DNA from: Tricholoma matsutake
Lineage: Eukaryota > Basidiomycota > Agaricomycetes > Agaricales > Tricholomataceae
Direction of reading: 5' to 3'
NCBI GenBank assembly: GCA_026075535.2
Contig: AP026538.1
Location: 15,570,337 to 15,634,336, forward strand
DNA length: 64,000 bases
The position numbers and the translations under genes are program-made. Positions 44,197 through 55,789 of this stretch are shown here, in pieces. Every line of letters begins with the position of its first letter. Positions within the stretch are counted from its first letter, which is position 1. Under the pieces are notes generated by a model, which worked only from the letters and a program-made list of their open reading frames with translations, did not search any database and was not told the DNA's origin.

Positions 44197-44586
44197 TGTT
44201 AAAAGCTTAAGATGAGTTTTACTAGTGTTAAACACTTGTCAACAACTCCCATCTACTGTCCACAACACACTTATAACACAGGTTTGATAATAGTAATGTG
44301 TTTTGCACTTTATTCCAATTCAATCTTGTGTCTAGTTTCCCAGACATAGTAGGATTCCACTTTTGTTTGTTCCTGTTGTGCCAGGAAACCGCAAGGCATG
44401 AAACTAGGTGTCCACTATACTGCATCTGTGTTACCCCCTATGTCTGGGTCCAAAAATCTAAGCAATAGCTATAAGATGAAGGGAGATATGAAGTAAACAA
44501 AGTTGGGTCTTAATATCTACAATCTAACGAGTATTCTAATAAGTCTGTTGGACTATGTAGCAAGTGTTTCATCACTGTACTCAACA
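44197..44586 (-). repeat. Copia LTR (390 bp), unlike flanks
   Basis: On the plus strand it runs TGTTAAAAGC to GTACTCAACA. The left flank (aaaca) is Copia integrase and the right flank (tagag) is inside element X. There is no target duplication. Confidence 0.9.
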
Positions 44587-44894
44587 TAGAGTGGGTGTGG
44601 GATGCCTACTTCAATGCTCGCCCATGTCATCACACTTGTTCTGCTGGGGGAGGTCTGGCTTGGGAGAAGGACACTACTACTGGACTGTTGGTCGGCCTGG
44701 GTGTCACCAACCTCCTTGTTCTGTGAGTCTCTGCTACTAGGGACATGCTACACTGACTACCTGCTTGGAATACACTGTTGTTAAAAGGGGCCAGGTGATG
44801 GTGCCTGACAACTAGCTCAACAATCTGGTGGCCGCTTCTCACCACCAACTCTCCACCTCTGGTGCTCATCCTTCTGGGGTGCCATGACCTGGGT
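44587..44894 (+). mobile_element. Element X internal fragment
   Basis: It matches 3958-4255 (AGAGTGGGTGTGGGATGCC to GGTGCCATGACCTGGGT). Both ends are internal to X, so it is a leftover of a larger copy. Confidence 0.8.
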
Positions 44895-46695
44895 CTTGGT
44901 GAGAGAGCCAACATGGAAGTGTTCCAGGACAATGTGAGTCAACATGTGGATACATGGTCATATAAAATGTAAGTGTGCAAGATTACACTGATAATATAGA
45001 ATTTTGAATTCATAGAACTGGAGGAAAGCCTGGTGAGCTTCCAGGAGGTCATCTTTTGATTTGTGGTGTTGATGGACCATGCAGGTGCCTGCAGAAATGG
45101 AAGTAGAATTTTTGAGGCAGGAGGTGATAGAGGAGGGCAGGGCATAGACCAAAAATGTACACTAGATACTCCACCACCTTGTACCCACTGGATATTTTCT
45201 CAGCAGGATTGTGTGGTACTATGGATTCCAGGCAGACAGGGAGATAGAGACTAGCACCTGCAACAGATGCTCCATGTGCCTGCCAGACTGCATTGTCATA
45301 GAGAACTGCAAATGGCCATGCAGCTGGATCACCATCTCATGCATGATCAAATGCTGCCGCACCACAAAGAAATGAGGAGTTGACTTATATTAAGGCATGG
45401 TGTCCACAGGAAAACATTTTGGACCTGGGATAGACTTCAGAAGTGTGGATACAATGGATGGTTTGCATATTCCAGTTTCCTTACAACAGCCCTCATAGTT
45501 GCAGGTGGATGTGGAACCAAGGACATAATGAAGCCTCTCAATGCACTCATCCAGTGATGGTGTGGTGATTGAATTGATAGCAATATGTGGGTGAATGGAT
45601 CCAGCAGGTAGAGAGCCATTGGGTTTCAACATAGCAGGATAGTAAGTCCCTGCATCAGGTTATGACAGCCTGGCATAGTACAAAGTATTCAGCATCCATT
45701 TCTCCCATGATGACCCACCCATCCATTCAATGTGGCCATTCCTACTGTGTCCACAGTTCCAAAACTGAACCAAGGACATGTACCAAAGGATGCCTGTGTC
45801 AAAGCATCCCAGATCTGTAGACCAAGCTTTTGGCAAGCAGAGAGATGAGCAAAAGTTGGAAAAAGAAATGAGTCATAATGTTTGGGAGGATTGGGACCCC
45901 AATCATGAAAGTCAGGAGGACCATCTCTTTTGCATGATGGATTTCAGGGGGAAAAGAATGAGTGTAGTGATGCCAATCCATGTGTCTGACTCTTTGTTTT
46001 GGAAAGGTTGTGCACCATCCATAGAAAGGACAAGAAGCATGTCGTTATTGGAAATCTGGCCAGATTCAATGAGGTTGAGGTATTCTGAACCACAGCAAAC
46101 ATCATCATAATCTTGAATACTGCCATCAGTGTTGCACTGCACTAAAAGAACTGTGGTGTGTTGGAGATGATCTTGAAGTTTTGCAACAGAGATGGGATGT
46201 TGTAACAAAGCTTGTAATTGAAGCCCTATTGGAAGAGTAATGAATTGGCAACAAGGAATTTTGGAATCAATGTCATGGTGTTGTTCATATTGATGTTCTC
46301 CACAGAATGAACATTCCATGAGGAGAGCAAAGGCACCAGTATATGCAAGACAGCTATTGATACACATATCAAAATGTAGCAGAAGGATACCCATGATTCT
46401 TTTCAGCCAATTTCAGACCTGGTCAAACGAGAGCATGGTGCTCGCAGGATAGCATTCTTTGATACTTGAGCAAATCACCTCGTAGGCTGCCTTGGAGGAA
46501 TGGGCAGAAAATGATAGATAAATTTGGAAAGACAGACAAAGTTGTGGATCATCCAAATTCCACAGCTCCTGTGTGGGATTTAAGAATGTGTCAAATTCAT
46601 CTTCAGTCCATTGCATTTTCTCATGACTGAATGAATAGTCTTGGATCTGCAAAATTGTAGACTCCATATGTGCAAGGTCCTTGAGCATCACTTGA
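44895..46695 (-). pseudogene. Plavaka-type (CACTA superfamily) transposase, decayed
   Basis: On the minus strand, from 46691: MMLKDLAHMESTILQIQDYSF, then CINSCLAYTGAF with CSFC..H (46365-46290), LPIGLQLQALLQHP (46230), YDDVCCGSEYLNLI (46105) and MLLVLSMDGAQPFQNKESDTW (46030; the Asp in SMDGAQ is a likely catalytic residue). Further on come YPAMLKPNGSLPAGSIHPHI (45640), ETGICKPSI and PGPKCFPVDTMP (45440). A last piece, LLEAHQAFLQFYEF (45030), is in another frame. The order and motifs agree with Plavaka transposases of basidiomycetes, as I recall them. Several frameshifts and stops occur, and the end is cut by element X. Terminal repeats are not visible. Confidence 0.75.
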
Positions 46696-47069
46696 ATTCG
46701 GGGGTGGTGGAGACACCAGAGGTGTCTCCTATAGCAGAGTGGTGGAGGCTACAGCTCAGATTGCATGACCATGACTACAACATGCAGGTGACTACTGGAG
46801 TAGGTGCCCACACACACTACTCCATCTACCCATGTCCAAAAAGGTGACGTCCTCATTGCCATGAAAAAAAAGAAAAGCAGATAGCAATAGGTATAGGAAT
46901 AATATAAGCAATGTGACCAGAAAACTTCTATGGGTGATATAAAAAATGAAATAGTAAGAGACTTAACAGGGGGGTGTCCATCCCAATGCCCAAAGGGCCC
47001 TACTCAAGTTGGCAAGCCGGGGGAGGTTCCCAGTCAAGCTTTGGAACCAAGAGAGCCAGTGTAGGTACT
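46696..47069. other. Unassigned stretch left of family A copy 2
   Basis: There is no clear gene. It has an A-run (aaaaaaaagaaaag, 46864) and a G/C-rich end. The last five bases, gtact (47065-47069), are duplicated at 55328-55332, so before the insertion this stretch was joined to 55333. A short plus-strand frame (46641-46847) ends HTHYSIYPCPKR; I cannot assign it. Confidence 0.4.
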
Positions 47070-47828
47070 TGTTAAGGGCGAAGCCTCAACCACTCGATCT
47101 AGTCAATGTCGTTCGATGAGGTGCTTCCTCAATGAGTCGTTTGGCACTAGTCTTACTTGGAGCGTCCGACATAAGATAGGTAGTGCACTCTAGCAGGGCT
47201 TCTGCATAGAGTCATTCAGGTTCACGCACTAAGGGGCTTCCTTAGTGGTTTCGAATAAGTTCGCGAGTTGCAAGTTAAGGCTGTTAATTGCCTAGATCTA
47301 AACTAAGGACATCCCTACTACAAGTCACAGTACTTATACTAGTAGGAAGGTCCTTATCGTCCAATCGGAAAGGTAGATGCGTATCAGGTATGAATAGAAA
47401 CAATAGGCCTCATGCCTTGCATGAGGCATCTGATGTCACGGGGTGCTGCAGTGCAGCATGTCAGGAAACAATAACAGATAAGCCTCATGCCTAGCATGAG
47501 GTGTCTGATGTCACGGATCCGATGTCAAGGATCCGATGTCAAGGACATGCTGCAGCGCAGCATGTCGATCGTGAGAGTCCGACATCACGGACCTCATGTC
47601 ATGGGGCTGTCATATCACAGCATGTGTGAGAGTGGGTTCGGGTGCATGGAGTCACCATGCATCAAGGGTGCCTTCCACGGGAAGGGGATCGAATGCATGC
47701 AGTCAGCGTGCATCGTGTGTGTGTCTGATGTCAAGGACATGCCCTAGGCATGAATCAAGGGGTGCCTCCTGTCTGGAGGGGATCGTCGGGTGTGTCGGGT
47801 TCCATGAGTTACAAGGAAAATTGTAACA
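47070..47828 (-). repeat. Family A 3' LTR, copy 2 (759 bp)
   Basis: On the minus strand it runs TGTTACAATTTTCC to CCCTTAACA. The ORF4 stop TAA touches its first base. Confidence 0.95.
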
Positions 47829-48197
47829 TTACCCCCCCGCTATGGTCGAAAGTTCCACACTTCGACCTAAATCTTCATCTCTCCTTCGTGGTCTGATCGG
47901 GCATGGTCTGGTTATGTGGGTAGGTCGGGGTCGAGGGGTACAATGGAGGAATAATTCATGTCTGAACTCGGACCATGATCGGGTTCTTCTGGTTCGCGCT
48001 GCCCTAGGTAGAGGTGTCAAGGAGTCAGTAGTATCATTGAAAGGGGGGCGTTGCAGGATGGCAAATTCAACGTCTGTAATCGGGGGTTTGGGTTCTGTTC
48101 AGAAGATGGCGTAGAGGCAGAATGCGAAGGTTAGGGCTGCCGCTGCAGCCAGGGTCGTGCCAATGACAATGGCGAGGATTGTAAGCCCTGTGAGCAT
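47829..48197 (-). pseudogene. Family A ORF4: small protein with one membrane segment, best copy
   Basis: From ATG at 48197 to TAA at 47829-47831 the frame is exactly 123 codons with no indel. Residues 1-32 are almost fully hydrophobic (MLTGLTILAIVIGTTLAAAA, then LTFAFCLYAIF), which fits a signal anchor. One TGA follows at codon 33 (CGA-type; also present in copy 1). The tail of about 89 residues is basic, with RAARTRRTRSW, two Cys and RPRRRDEDLGRS. The last codons (IAGG, stop) are written by the purine tract itself. Retention of this frame in two independent copies supports a real gene. If the TGA is ancestral, the product would be just the 32-residue hydrophobic peptide. Confidence 0.65.
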
Positions 48198-48236
48198 GGG
48201 TCTGTCTTGTCATGCCATCGTCTTGAGCTCTGCCTT

Positions 48237-48962
48237 TTAAATCCTTCCATATGGCTCCCCCGTCATGTTTCCCATTGCGTCGTCATCAAAATCATCATAT
48301 CCAGAGTTAAAGAAGAGCCGCTGTCTGTGTTCAACTTCTCTTTGACCAGTCTCTCAATCTTTCCGAGGTTTCTCCAGGCAGTTCATCCTATAGTGTCTGG
48401 GGCCTCGTTGTTTGCAATACTTGTGAATATATCGTGGGCGAATCAGGCCGAAATGGACTATCTCTTGGCAGATGAAACATCTGGCATGTCTCATGTGTGG
48501 GGGGGACCAAGGCAGTTGGGTGGTTTTTGGTTCGGGTTTGGGGGTGGTCAGATCGATTACTTTGGGTGCCCTAGGCACAATCTTCAGGTTCTTCATAGAA
48601 TGGGAGGAGTCTCCAGAGGGAGCTCGTCATTCATCTCTGTTGCTCCGCTCGCTGAATGGCGAGGGCAAGGTTGGTGGTTGTCTGTGTTGACCTCGAGGGG
48701 TGTGAGGTCTCTCCTCAGCTGTTCTCGGTCTGTCTGACCATGGTGCAATCATCTCCTGGATCATCTGTTCGATCCCCAGGGCATCTGCATCGTTCATCGC
48801 TTCTTCTAGATTTCATTCCATCTGTTTGATAGTGCTCGCATAGTAGAAGCACATTCTGGCAAGGTGGTATCTTGGTGGGTCATGGGCAAGGTGAATGTGA
48901 ACGGCGTCAGTGTTCGATCAGTTTCATAGGTATTCTCGGGTGAATTGTCATTCAGCAGGCAT
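48237..48962 (-). pseudogene. Family A ORF3: two zinc knuckles, copy 2
   Basis: From ATG at 48962 to TAA at 48237 the frame has 242 codons, the same length as copy 1. It keeps CFYYAST, EEAMNDADALGIEQM, CFICQEIVHFGLIR (fourth Cys now Arg by CpG-type change) and CKQRGPRHYRMNC (intact second knuckle), and ends YDDFDDDAMGNMTGEPYGRI. TGA codons stand where copy 1 has CGA in several places (for example LEYL-stop-N-stop-S against YLRNRL), and the reverse also holds. So both copies decayed independently from an open frame. Confidence 0.7.
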
Positions 48963-49008
48963 ATTGGGGAATGTCATTGCAGGAAGAAAGGGGGTTTTTG
49001 GGTTTTTG

Positions 49009-52000
49009 TCAGAGGTGGTATCTCTTCTTATATGCCATCAGGATCTCGGGGGCATTCTTTAGGTTGGATTTGGGTTCCCATGTGTTTTCAGATGTCGGGT
49101 AGTCAACCCATTTCACGAGGTAATGGCGTGTCTTGCCGTGCTTCTTGTGTGCGATGATCGCTTCCACCTTGTATTCATTTTCTCCTTCCATGAGGTCAGG
49201 TGGTGGAGTCAGGAAGTTTCGCCCATGAGTGTCATTCTCATGGTATCGTGTGAGTAAAGCCGCATGGAATACTGGGTGGATCTTCCATCTCAGCAGCAAT
49301 TTCAATTGGTATGTCATTCTTGACAGGGCATCTTCAATCACGAAGGGCCCTTCTCATTTTGGTGACAATTTTCTCGTTGGGTAGCCAATATTCAGGTTCT
49401 TGGAGTCAAGCCATACTCATTGAACGGTTCGTATTGCCCTTTTGTTCGGGTGGCCATAGCCTGTCTGGCTAGTTCATGTGTGGCAAGAGCTTCCCTTCTC
49501 ACAGAGAGAAGTTCTTAGATTCTCTGTTCAGCGGCCGGCACGTTCATCTTTTTGTAAGGGGTGGGGATAGTGCGTGGCTGATATCCCATCATCAAGTAAA
49601 ACAGCGAGTGTTTTACTGTGGAGTGCGTCTTCTGGTTGTGCACGAATTCTGCTGTTGGGAGATAATGCTCCCAATCTTTGGGTTTGTTTGAACAGAACAT
49701 GCAGAGGTAAACCTCTAGTTCTTGGTTCACTTGCTCCGTTTCTCCATCGGTCTGGGGGTGATAGGCAGTGCTCATGGATAGTTTGATTCTGAGCAGTTGT
49801 CCGAGTTCTCAGAAGAGTTTGGACGCGAATTGAGGGTCTCTGTCTGAGATGATTCTTCTGGGGAGTCCAAATCTTGTGTACACATGGTGCAGGTAGAGGT
49901 CTGGAGCGCCAAGTGCATCGATCATCTTTGCGCAAGGGATAAAAATTACCCCCTTCATAAGACCATGGTCTACCATGACCATGATTGAGTCAAATCCATT
50001 TATTATGGGCAGGTCCATAATAAAATCTGTCATTACCAGCTCAAATGGTCTGCTGGCATCGGATGATATTGGTGTCAGGGGTGGGGTCATTGGGTGGGTG
50101 TTGATCTTCATTTGCTGGCACTTTGCGCAGCCTTCGACATACTTCTTGATGAAGTTGGCCATTCCTGGCCACCAGTAGTCTCATCGGATCAGTTTGATCG
50201 TCTGCCATTGTCCAGGGTGCCCTGTCGTGATGCTATCATGATATTTCTGTATGATCGCTCAGTGGAGGGTCTCATCCTGTGGCATGTGGCACCTGTCTTT
50301 GAAAAAGAGCAGGCCATCTTCAAATTTCCAGTCCTCCAATGTGGACTTGATTGGGGGAGTTCCGTTGTTCTTTAGGGCTCATAAAGCATCATTTACGAGG
50401 TCATCCTTCATTATTGCTGAGACCAGGGCTCCCTGGAGCTCAGTGTCGATCGTTTTGATGAACAGTTCATCAGCCAGGATGGTCTTGTCCTCATTATCGG
50501 TGTCTTCTTCAGCTATATGATCTGCTCTCCTTGATAGGGCATCAGATTGTACCATCCGTGATCCGGGTATGTGTTGTAGCTTCAGGTCGAATTGTGACAG
50601 GTAGATGCTCCATCTAGCCTGTCGTCGGTTCAGTTTCTGCGCCTAATGGAAATATGTCAGGTTCTTGTGATCGGACAGTACCGTCACAGGGAATGGTGTC
50701 CCCTGTAGGTAGTGTCTCCATGTCTCTAGTGCTCAGATCACTCCCAGTAGTTCCCTGTCATATATCTCATAATTTCGTTTGGCTTCATTGAAAGAATGTG
50801 AGATATAGCTGCAGGGGTGCCAGTCTCTGTTGGTGTCCTGTTGTCTGAGTACTGCGCCTGTCACAAATTTTGAGGCATCAGACTCCACCACAAACGGTTT
50901 CATTGCATCTGGCATCAGCAGTACTGGGGCTTCATTGAATTTCCTTCTCAGCGCATCAAACGACTGCTGGCAGTTATTTGTCCATTCAAATTTCTGGTTC
51001 TTCTTCATCAAATCATTCAGCGGTCTGGCCAGATCTGCAAAGTGTCCGATGAATCTTCGATAGAAGTTCCCAAATCCTAGGAAGGATCTTACATCCTTCA
51101 CTGTCCTTGGCGTGGGCCAGTCCTTGATCCCAGCCAGCTTCGTGTTGTCCATTGTGAGTTTGTTGGGCCTGATGATCATGCCCAAGAACTTGACTTCCTG
51201 TACATTGAATTTGCATTTCTCTATTTTCAGGTAGAGATCGCATTGTCATAGTCGTTCAAGGACCCTTTCGGTCCTTATCCAGTGTTCTTCTTCCATCTTC
51301 AAGAAGATCAGGATGTTGTCCATATAGATGACGAGCCATCCTTCATCTAGCATATCTTGGAAGAGATCGTTCATCATGGCCTGGAATGTTGCCAGTGAGT
51401 TCCACAGCCCAAAGCACATCACCATTGGCTCAAATAGCCCTCGGTTAGTCTTGAATGCTGCCTTCCACTCGTCTCCTTTCTTTATCCATACATTATGATA
51501 TCCCCATCGAATATCAAGTTTCGTGAAAAATCTCGCTCCCTTCAGCTTGTCCAAGAGGTCTCCGATCAGTGGCAGGGGGTAGTTGTTCCGGATCGTTCCT
51601 TCGTTCAGATAGTGATAGTCTTGGCAAGGTCATAGAGTGTCGGAGTCCTTCTTCGACATGAAGAAGAATGGGGATGCCATGGGTGATTTCGATGGTGGGA
51701 TGTATCCTTTCTCCAGGTTTCCATCTAGAAACTCATTGAGTTTCTCTGGTTCTTATGGCGTCAATGGGTAGACTTTGCAATCCCCCAGTACAAAGCCTTC
51801 CTTCAAGTCAATTGCATGATCCCACAGTCTTGATTCTGGGAATCGTTCAGATGCAGCCTTTTCAGATACCTGTCTGTATTTCTGGTATTCTGGTGGCAGC
51901 AAGTCGTCCAGGGTCTGTTGGCTAGTCTCCTTTCCCTCCTCTTGTTCATGTGCCAGTTGTTGAGATATGGATGTCTTTGCTCTGATCCATATGTTGGACT

Positions 52001-53366
52001 TGAGTAGGTATCGTCGGGAGCCCTTGCCTTTCACAAGTCTGCCGATGGTGTTCATCTTTTGGATGTATTTGTGTGTCAGTTCTCGATGTTCTTCCGTCAG
52101 GGGCAGTTCTATGGCTGGTCCAAATAGGCCAATGACTGGTTCGCCTCGTACGTATGCAATTAGTATTGAGTTGTCCTCAATTATATCTTGTTCAGGGGTC
52201 GGTTCCATCGCTTGTATTTCCATGCTGGTGTCTGCCAGTCGTTCTTCATCGGGTACCTCTTCGATCTTTACCTGAGGAGGGGTCTCCCTGGGCATAGACA
52301 TTTCAGCATTGATGGTACTGTGATCTGGAGTCCTATAATTGTGGGTTGGGGTAGTCTGTTGTCGAGGGTAGTTTATCCTGTTTTGTAGTGTTGTTTTCAT
52401 GTTCCTTTTGCTGGTGCTTCACTCCCCTGTGGAGGTTAGCAATTCCTTCATCCTTTGCACAATTCATTGTGCCCTGTCGCATTCTTTGTTTTTGCCCTTT
52501 TCCAGTTGTTTCTTCTTCTGGTTTTCTTGGGTCTTGGCGACAGCACGTTGTGCTGCTTCAAGGCCTCTGGCTTGTTTAGGGGTGTTGCTGCTCCTGGTCT
52601 TTGCAACAGCTATCTGGGCAGAATTCAGTTCCTTGGCTTTCCTTCATTTTTGCCACGGCTAGTCATGCTTGGGCAAGGTTTCTCTCCTTCTCCTCAGAGA
52701 GTCTTTTTCTGGTTTTTGCCACAGCCAATCTGGCTCGGGCAAGGCTCTTCTCTTTCTCTTTGGAGAGCCTCTGTCTTGTCTTGGCCACAATGTGTCGAAT
52801 TTGTGCCATCTTGTCATTGGGTGCCTCCCTTCCGGTGTTAATTTTTGGAAGGTTCAAGGTATTCAGGAGGGCCCATTCGGCTCTTCTTGTCTTTTCCAGG
52901 ATCTGCTGGATTTGAGCTCGTTGTTCTTCATCTCAGAACTCAAAGGTTCCCTTCTTCCAATTGATGATCAGGTTTATCTACCGCAGCCATGGCAGGCCCA
53001 GGATTACCGATTCTTTGCCTAGTCCGGCGACTAGGTACTCTATCGGGTAGCTCCTTCCGTTGATGTGGAGTCTTCCTTTCACACATCTGGTGATCATTCC
53101 CTGCTTGTTCAGGGTCCTGTCTATGTTCGTGGCCTGGATGGTGCAGCCTAAGGGATATGTCCTGATCCCTTCTCGTTTGACAAATTTTGAGTCAATAAAG
53201 ACTCCTCCTGCTCCAGAGTCGAGGAGCATGTTCATTGCGATGTCTTTCCCATTGTCTGACTCAGCTACCCGAATAGACAGGTGCATAGATTATCTATTCA
53301 TGGTAGCTAAGAGTACAGACCCTAGGGAGACTACAGCGGTGACTGGCATTGTATCAGGCCGCTGTT
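49009..53366 (-). pseudogene. Family A pol, copy 2
   Basis: It has the same order as copy 1: LLDSGAGGVFIDSKF (protease, 53230), the coiled VAKTR-type spacer, [15 protein letters not shown] (51530), RNase [15 protein letters not shown], integrase TDFIMDLP (50020), [13 protein letters not shown] and YHPQTDGETEQ (49760), then the chromodomain HYLVKWVDYPTSENTWEP (49130). The RT active site reads YMDN (51325) in place of YMDD: the second metal-binding Asp is lost, so this copy could not copy itself. Stops are again mainly TGA. Its start codon for Gag is also lost. Confidence 0.95.
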
Positions 53367-54533
53367 CTAAAAACCCAATTCCTCCATGAGGTTGAGGGCT
53401 CATTCCTTTTCTTCTTTGTCTAGTTCATCCAGCATCATGCGGATCTTCTGGTAGGTGTCCACCCCAGTCTTCTTCTGGGTGAGGCAGTTTTGGTAGGGAG
53501 GAGGCGCTGACCCCATCTGAGTGGGGTTCTTTCCATCTCTGTGGTCGGATGATCGGTGTCCTGGTTGGTGGCAGATGAAACACAATTCCTTTTGGAGGTG
53601 TTCCATGCATTCTTGGTTCATCAGTCGGTTGATGTCGAGAGAGGGCTGTCCTTTCTTTGTCATTTCTTTTGTCATCTGGTTTTGCCTGGTCTTCCCCAGG
53701 ATTGCCATGGCCCATTTCCATTGGCCTTCGTATTTTGAAGCTGCCTTTATCCAGCCTTCGAGCATGTTGGGCACTGTCTCCATTGTGTGTACCCTCTTCA
53801 GTAATTTGGGATGCAGTCTGTCCATGAAGTACTCGATCATGGCTGCATCTTCTGTGATTCCCGTCCTGTCTTTCAGGATGCGGAAGTTCGCCACATATTC
53901 TTCAAGGTTCCCTGAACCTTGCTTGAGATCCTTCATCTCTGTCTTTGCCGTTCCGGCATCATCAATCGGTGAGAAGGCCTCTAAGACCTTCTGTCAGAAG
54001 TCTGCATATTCACTGAGTCCCTTGGACTGGTGTTGGTTGACAAATGCCTGCGCCCAGGCAGCTGCTGTCCCTCCATTCATGAAGGACAGCATGAAGATAA
54101 TCTTCTTGTCATTTGTATCATAGACCTGGTCATTGATTTGCAGGTATAGGTCTATCTCCTGCAGGAACTTGGCGGTCTTGGTCCGCTCTCCTGAGAAGTC
54201 TGTTGGTGATCGGATTTGGATGTCCTTCATGGATGTCATCGGTGTGGTTGCGGGTTTGGACATCTCGTTATAGAGGTCGTTGGTTTCGTCTGTTACAAAG
54301 CAGGTGGATGTTTCGGATGGGGGTGCATGCGGTTGTTCAAAGTCTTTGTCAGTGAGGAAATCTCCTTGTTGTCTGTCAGTTGATCCTTAGAACCAATGCT
54401 GTGTTGGGGTCGAGTAATGGACTAGTCTTCCATTGTATCGGTACCAAGATGAACCTGGCTGTGGTTCTGCTTCTCTTGGTGGTCAGTCTGGGGTTTGTCT
54501 AGACCTGGGTCGCTGTGGTGTGTATTGAGACGT
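53367..54533 (-). pseudogene. Family A gag, copy 2 (start codon lost)
   Basis: The frame begins at 54531-54533 with ACG where copy 3 has ATG (ACG-TCT-CAA against ATG-TCT-CGA). It continues with YTPQRPR, a polar N-terminus, KDIQIRSPTDFSGERTKTAKFL (54215), the capsid part and CFICHQPGHRSSDH (53580), to ESGF-type end LGF and TAG at 53367. GGGTTTT before the stop is intact. Few stops occur (DF-stop-QKV is shared by all copies). Confidence 0.9.
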
Positions 54534-54579
54534 ATTGCCTACACCTAGGTAGGTGGGCTAGCAGACAGTTTGGATCTTA

Positions 54580-55327
54580 TGTTAAGGGTGAAGCCTCAAC
54601 CACTTGATCTAGTCAATGTCGTTTGATGAGGTGCTTCCTTGATGAGTCGTTTGGCACTAGTCTTACTCAGAGCATCCGACGGAAGATAGGTAGTGCACTC
54701 TAGCAGGGCTTCTGCGCAGCCCACGCACTAAGGGGCTTCCTTAGTGGTTTCAAGTAAGTTCGTGAGTTGCAAGTTAAGGCTGTTAATTGCCTAGATCTAA
54801 ACTAAGAACATCCCTACTACAAGTCACAGTACTTATACTAGTAGGAAGGTCCTTATCATCCAATCGGAAAGGTAGATGTGTATCAGATATGAATAGAAAC
54901 AATAGGCCTCATGCCTTGCATGAGGCATCCGATGTCATGGGGTGCTGCGGCGCAGCATGTCAGGAAACAATAACAGATAAGCCTCATGCCTAGCATGAGG
55001 TGTCCGATGTCACGGATCCGATGTCAAGGATCCGATGTCAAGGACATGCTGCAGCACAGCATGTCGATCGTGAGAGTCCGACATCATGGACCTCATGTCA
55101 GGGGGCTGTCGTATCACAGCATGTGTGAGAGTGGGTTTGGGTGCATGGAGTCACCATGCATCAAGGGTGCCTTCCATGGGAAGGGGATCAAATGCATGCA
55201 GTCAGCATGCATCGTGTGTGTGTCTGATGTCAAGGACATGCCCTAGGCATGAATCAAGGGGTGCCTCCTGTCTGGAGGGGATCGTCAGGTGTGTCGGGTT
55301 CCATGAGTTACAAGGAAAATTGTAACA
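54580..55327 (-). repeat. Family A 5' LTR, copy 2 (748 bp)
   Basis: Ends as for the other LTRs. Just inside it (54567-54579) the minus strand reads TAAGATCCAAACTG, the self-priming site with two changes compared with copy 3. Confidence 0.95.
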
Positions 55328-55332
55328 GTACT

Positions 55333-55789
55333 ACTCCAAAGGGCATGGTGACAACAGGCTTGCCTGGTCCAATACTGGAGGGATGACATTGAGAGATAAC
55401 AGGTTGAGGCTGGGCAAAAGATGGGAGAGCTGGTGGAAAAGGTACTCAGGATGCTGAAAAAAGTTTGGCATGGTTCATCGTTGAACAGTGTCGTATCATT
55501 GAACACACCTGCATAAGGACCAAAATGGATCCAGGAGGTTTGAGCAAAGACCAGAGAGGTCTCATGGGGATACAGGTGCAGCAGGTGGGGGAATGGGGAG
55601 GGATTCCATGTCTTCCACCCAGTCAAAATGCAAAGGTGTTGAAAGAGCTTGTTAAGGGTCAAGCTGGGGTGAGCTGGAGTGGATGGGGTGTGTGCAGGGC
55701 ATAGACAGTGGACTGGGGGTATGAGCAGGAGGATAGGGGGGTGTTGGTGATGTGAGCAGGGTGTCCCACATGCATGGTGGCAAGACAGC
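55333..55789. other. Unassigned stretch
   Basis: There is no gene that I can support. It is G-rich on the plus strand. It is the direct continuation of 47069 before the insertion of family A copy 2. Confidence 0.35.

Larger units (their letters stand above)
47070..55327 (-). mobile_element. Ty3 family A copy 2, complete, target duplication GTACT
   Basis: LTRs lie at 47070-47828 (3') and 54580-55327 (5'), with GTACT at 47065-47069 and 55328-55332. The 8.26-kb element holds gag, pol, ORF3 and ORF4 on the minus strand. It is the only family A copy with both LTRs and both flanks in the window and defines the family's structure. Confidence 0.97.

Noticed and set aside
46641..46847. Plus-strand frame ending HTHYSIYPCPKR
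   Set aside because: It is short, partly antisense to the Plavaka remnant, and has no start context. The end looks protein-like, but I cannot support a gene.
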